DNA of 15,022 bases from an uncultured bacterium (GTDB taxonomy: Bacteria > Actinomycetota > UBA4738 > HRBIN12): contig CALGFI010000158.1 of assembly GCA_937881155.1 (NCBI GenBank), forward strand, positions 1 to 15,022. Reading direction: 5' to 3'. Below are positions 13,754 through 15,022 of the stretch, in pieces. The position numbers and the translations under genes were made by a program. The notes under the pieces are model-generated. The model ran no database searches. It was not told the origin of the DNA and saw nothing but the letters and a program-made list of their open reading frames with translations. Numbering within the stretch: the stretch's first letter is position 1; each line of letters begins with the position of its first letter.

Positions 13754-14311
13754 ATGAAGGCCGGAGTGCTCGCTTTGCAGGGAGATTTCAGGGAGCACGC
13801 GCGCGTGTTCGCCGAGCTCGGCGCGTCGCCCGTCGAGGTCCGAACTCCTGAAGACCTGTCGCGGGTCGACGCGTTGGCGATCCCGGGCGGCGAGTCCACG
13901 ACGATCTCGAAGCTCGCGCGCAGCGCGGAATTGGTGGGACCCATCGTCGAACGGGCTTCCGAGGGCATGCCGATCCTCGGAACGTGCGCGGGAATGATCG
14001 TCATGGCCAAGCGTGTGATCGGGCTCGAGCCGCTGCTGGGATTGGTGGACGTAACCGTTCGCCGGAACGCGTACGGACGTCAGGTCGATTCGTTCGAGGC
14101 GGACGTCGACATCGAGGGCGTCGATCACCAGGTTCGCGGGGTCTTCATCCGCGCGCCGGTGGTCGAGGACGTCGGAGCCGACGTCCGCGCCATCGCGTCG
14201 TTGGACGGGCGGCCGGTCGTGTTGGAGCAGGGTTCGTTGATCGTCGCCTCGTTCCATCCGGAGCTCGTCGGCGAGACGCGACTGCACGAGTACCTGTTGG
14301 GGAAGGTGTAG
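13754..14311 (+). CDS. pdxT: Pyridoxal 5'-phosphate synthase glutaminase subunit PdxT
   Basis: Class I glutamine amidotransferase of 185 residues that hydrolyses glutamine and channels ammonia to PdxS. The catalytic triad is visible: C78 in GTCAGM, and H168 and E170 in SFHPEL, matching the numbering of B. subtilis PdxT within one or two residues. The oxyanion-region motif PGGESTT (44-50) and the N-terminal GVLALQGDFREH are diagnostic of PdxT. The gene begins 33 nt after the membrane protein gene and has its own ribosome binding site. yebC follows after 4 nt. A gene between pdxS and pdxT is also found in M. tuberculosis, although there, as I recall, it is a thioesterase gene. Confidence 0.97.
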   Translation: MKAGVLALQGDFREHARVFAELGASPVEVRTPEDLSRVDALAIPGGESTTISKLARSAELVGPIVERASEGMPILGTCAGMIVMAKRVIGLEPLLGLVDVTVRRNAYGRQVDSFEADVDIEGVDHQVRGVFIRAPVVEDVGADVRAIASLDGRPVVLEQGSLIVASFHPELVGETRLHEYLLGKV

Positions 14312-14315
14312 GCGC

Positions 14316-15022
14316 GTGTCCGGTCATTCCAAGTGGAGCACGATCAAGCGGCGCAAGGGCGCACAGGACGCCAAACGGAGCAACGAGTTCGCCAAGCTGC
14401 TGCGGGCGGTCGAGGTCGCGGCGCGCGAGGGCGGGAGCGGTGACCCGAAGGCGAACATGACGCTCGCGTCGGCGATCGAAAAGGCCCGAGACGGGTCAGT
14501 GCCGGTCGACAACATCGAGCGGGCGATCAAACGGGGGACCGGCGAGCTCGCCGGCGGGGCGAGGTACGAGGAGGTCACGTACGAGGGTTACGGTCCGGGC
14601 GGCGTGGCGCTGTTCGTGGAGACGCTGACCGACAACCGGAACCGGACGGCGCAGGACGTTCGGCACGCCTTCACGCGGAACAGCGGGAACCTCGGCGAGA
14701 CGGGGAGCACGGCGTGGATGTTCCAGCGCCGCGGCGTGATCCAGATCGAGAAGGAGTCGGCGCCGGACGAGGAGAAGTTGCTCGAGATCGCGCTCGATGC
14801 CGGGGCGGAAGACATGCGCGACGAGGAGAGCACGTGGGAGATCACGACGGAGCCGGCCGCGTTCGCCGCGGTTCGTGACGCGATCTCGGCGGCGGGGATC
14901 GGGATGCTCTCCGCCGAGCTCACGATGGTTCCGCAGAACACCGTGCCCGTCGAAGGCGGCCACGCTCGCCAGGTGCTCGCGCTCCTCGAGGCGCTCGAGG
15001 AGCTCGACGACGTCCAGAACGT
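14316..15022 (+). CDS. yebC: YebC/PmpR family protein (5' part)
   Basis: Start of a YebC-family protein; 235 codons are present and the frame is still open at the window end, so little is missing from the roughly 250-residue family. The N-terminus MSGHSKWSTIKRRKGAQDAK is diagnostic, followed by AREGGSGDPKANMTLASAIEKAR, VDNIERAIKRGTGE, YEGYGPGGVALFVETLTDNRNRT and GNLGETGSTAWMFQRRG. Family members have been described both as DNA-binding regulators and, more recently, as ribosome-associated factors that relieve stalling. In actinobacteria the gene typically precedes ruvC, which may lie just outside the window. The GTG start at 14316 lies 4 nt after the pdxT stop, indicating cotranscription. Confidence 0.95.
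   Translation, partial: MSGHSKWSTIKRRKGAQDAKRSNEFAKLLRAVEVAAREGGSGDPKANMTLASAIEKARDGSVPVDNIERAIKRGTGELAGGARYEEVTYEGYGPGGVALFVETLTDNRNRTAQDVRHAFTRNSGNLGETGSTAWMFQRRGVIQIEKESAPDEEKLLEIALDAGAEDMRDEESTWEITTEPAAFAAVRDAISAAGIGMLSAELTMVPQNTVPVEGGHARQVLALLEALEELDDVQN

Noticed and set aside
1..15022. Defence island, toxin-antitoxin pair, prophage, insertion sequence, CRISPR array or RNA gene
   Set aside because: I read both strands for transposase, integrase, repeat arrays and tRNA-like folds and found none; nearly all bases belong to recognisable housekeeping or envelope genes.

Overview
The window is about 15 kb of high-GC, gene-dense DNA with actinobacterial gene order. It carries a long stretch of the block known from Mycobacterium tuberculosis as thrS - HIT protein - pgsA1 - patA - pimA - ... 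- pdxS - ... - pdxT - yebC. Proteins such as the EF-G2-type GTPase, the DUF3048 protein and the LemA/M48 pair also fit an actinobacterium, probably one outside the well-studied orders, because several proteins are divergent. There is no sign of phage, transposon, CRISPR, tRNA or rRNA. Nearly all the sequence is coding, and no gene-free gap reaches 300 bases.

Layout, left to right. (1) 1-786: the 3' part of an FtsX/MacB-type ABC permease. (2) 821-3241: thrS and a HIT-family Ap4A phosphorylase-like gene, 3 nt apart, probably one transcript. (3) 3263-5353, minus strand: an EF-G-like GTPase whose switch II has Tyr where EF-G has His; it lies convergent to the HIT gene and divergent from the next operon. 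(4) 5431-7969: a CDP-alcohol phosphatidyltransferase-like membrane protein, a PatA-like acyltransferase and a PimA-like GT4 glycosyltransferase, packed as an operon that should act on a membrane phospholipid at the cytoplasmic face. (5) 8002-9477: lemA and an M48 (HtpX-like) membrane protease, a common pair. (6) 9593-10681: a DUF3048 (YerB-like) membrane-anchored protein with its own promoter. (7) 10668-12059, minus strand: a Tat-exported, probably lipid-anchored phosphoesterase of the phospholipase C/AcpA family, overlapping the DUF3048 gene tail to tail by 14 nt. (8) 12255-15022: pdxS, a four-helix membrane protein made of two copies of a two-helix unit, pdxT, and the start of yebC. PdxS and PdxT together make pyridoxal 5'-phosphate.

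The window is mostly housekeeping and I do not see a new defence or mobile system. The points most worth a second look are: the degenerate active-site motif of the PgsA-position protein, combined with changed residues in the PimA-like acceptor loop, which together raise the possibility that this lineage decorates a lipid other than ordinary phosphatidylinositol; the internally duplicated membrane protein translationally coupled to pdxS; the recurring -10-like hexamers just upstream of start codons, suggesting leaderless or near-leaderless transcripts; and the compact divergent promoter between the EF-G-like gene and the lipid operon. Motif positions were read by eye and family comparisons come from memory, without database searches.
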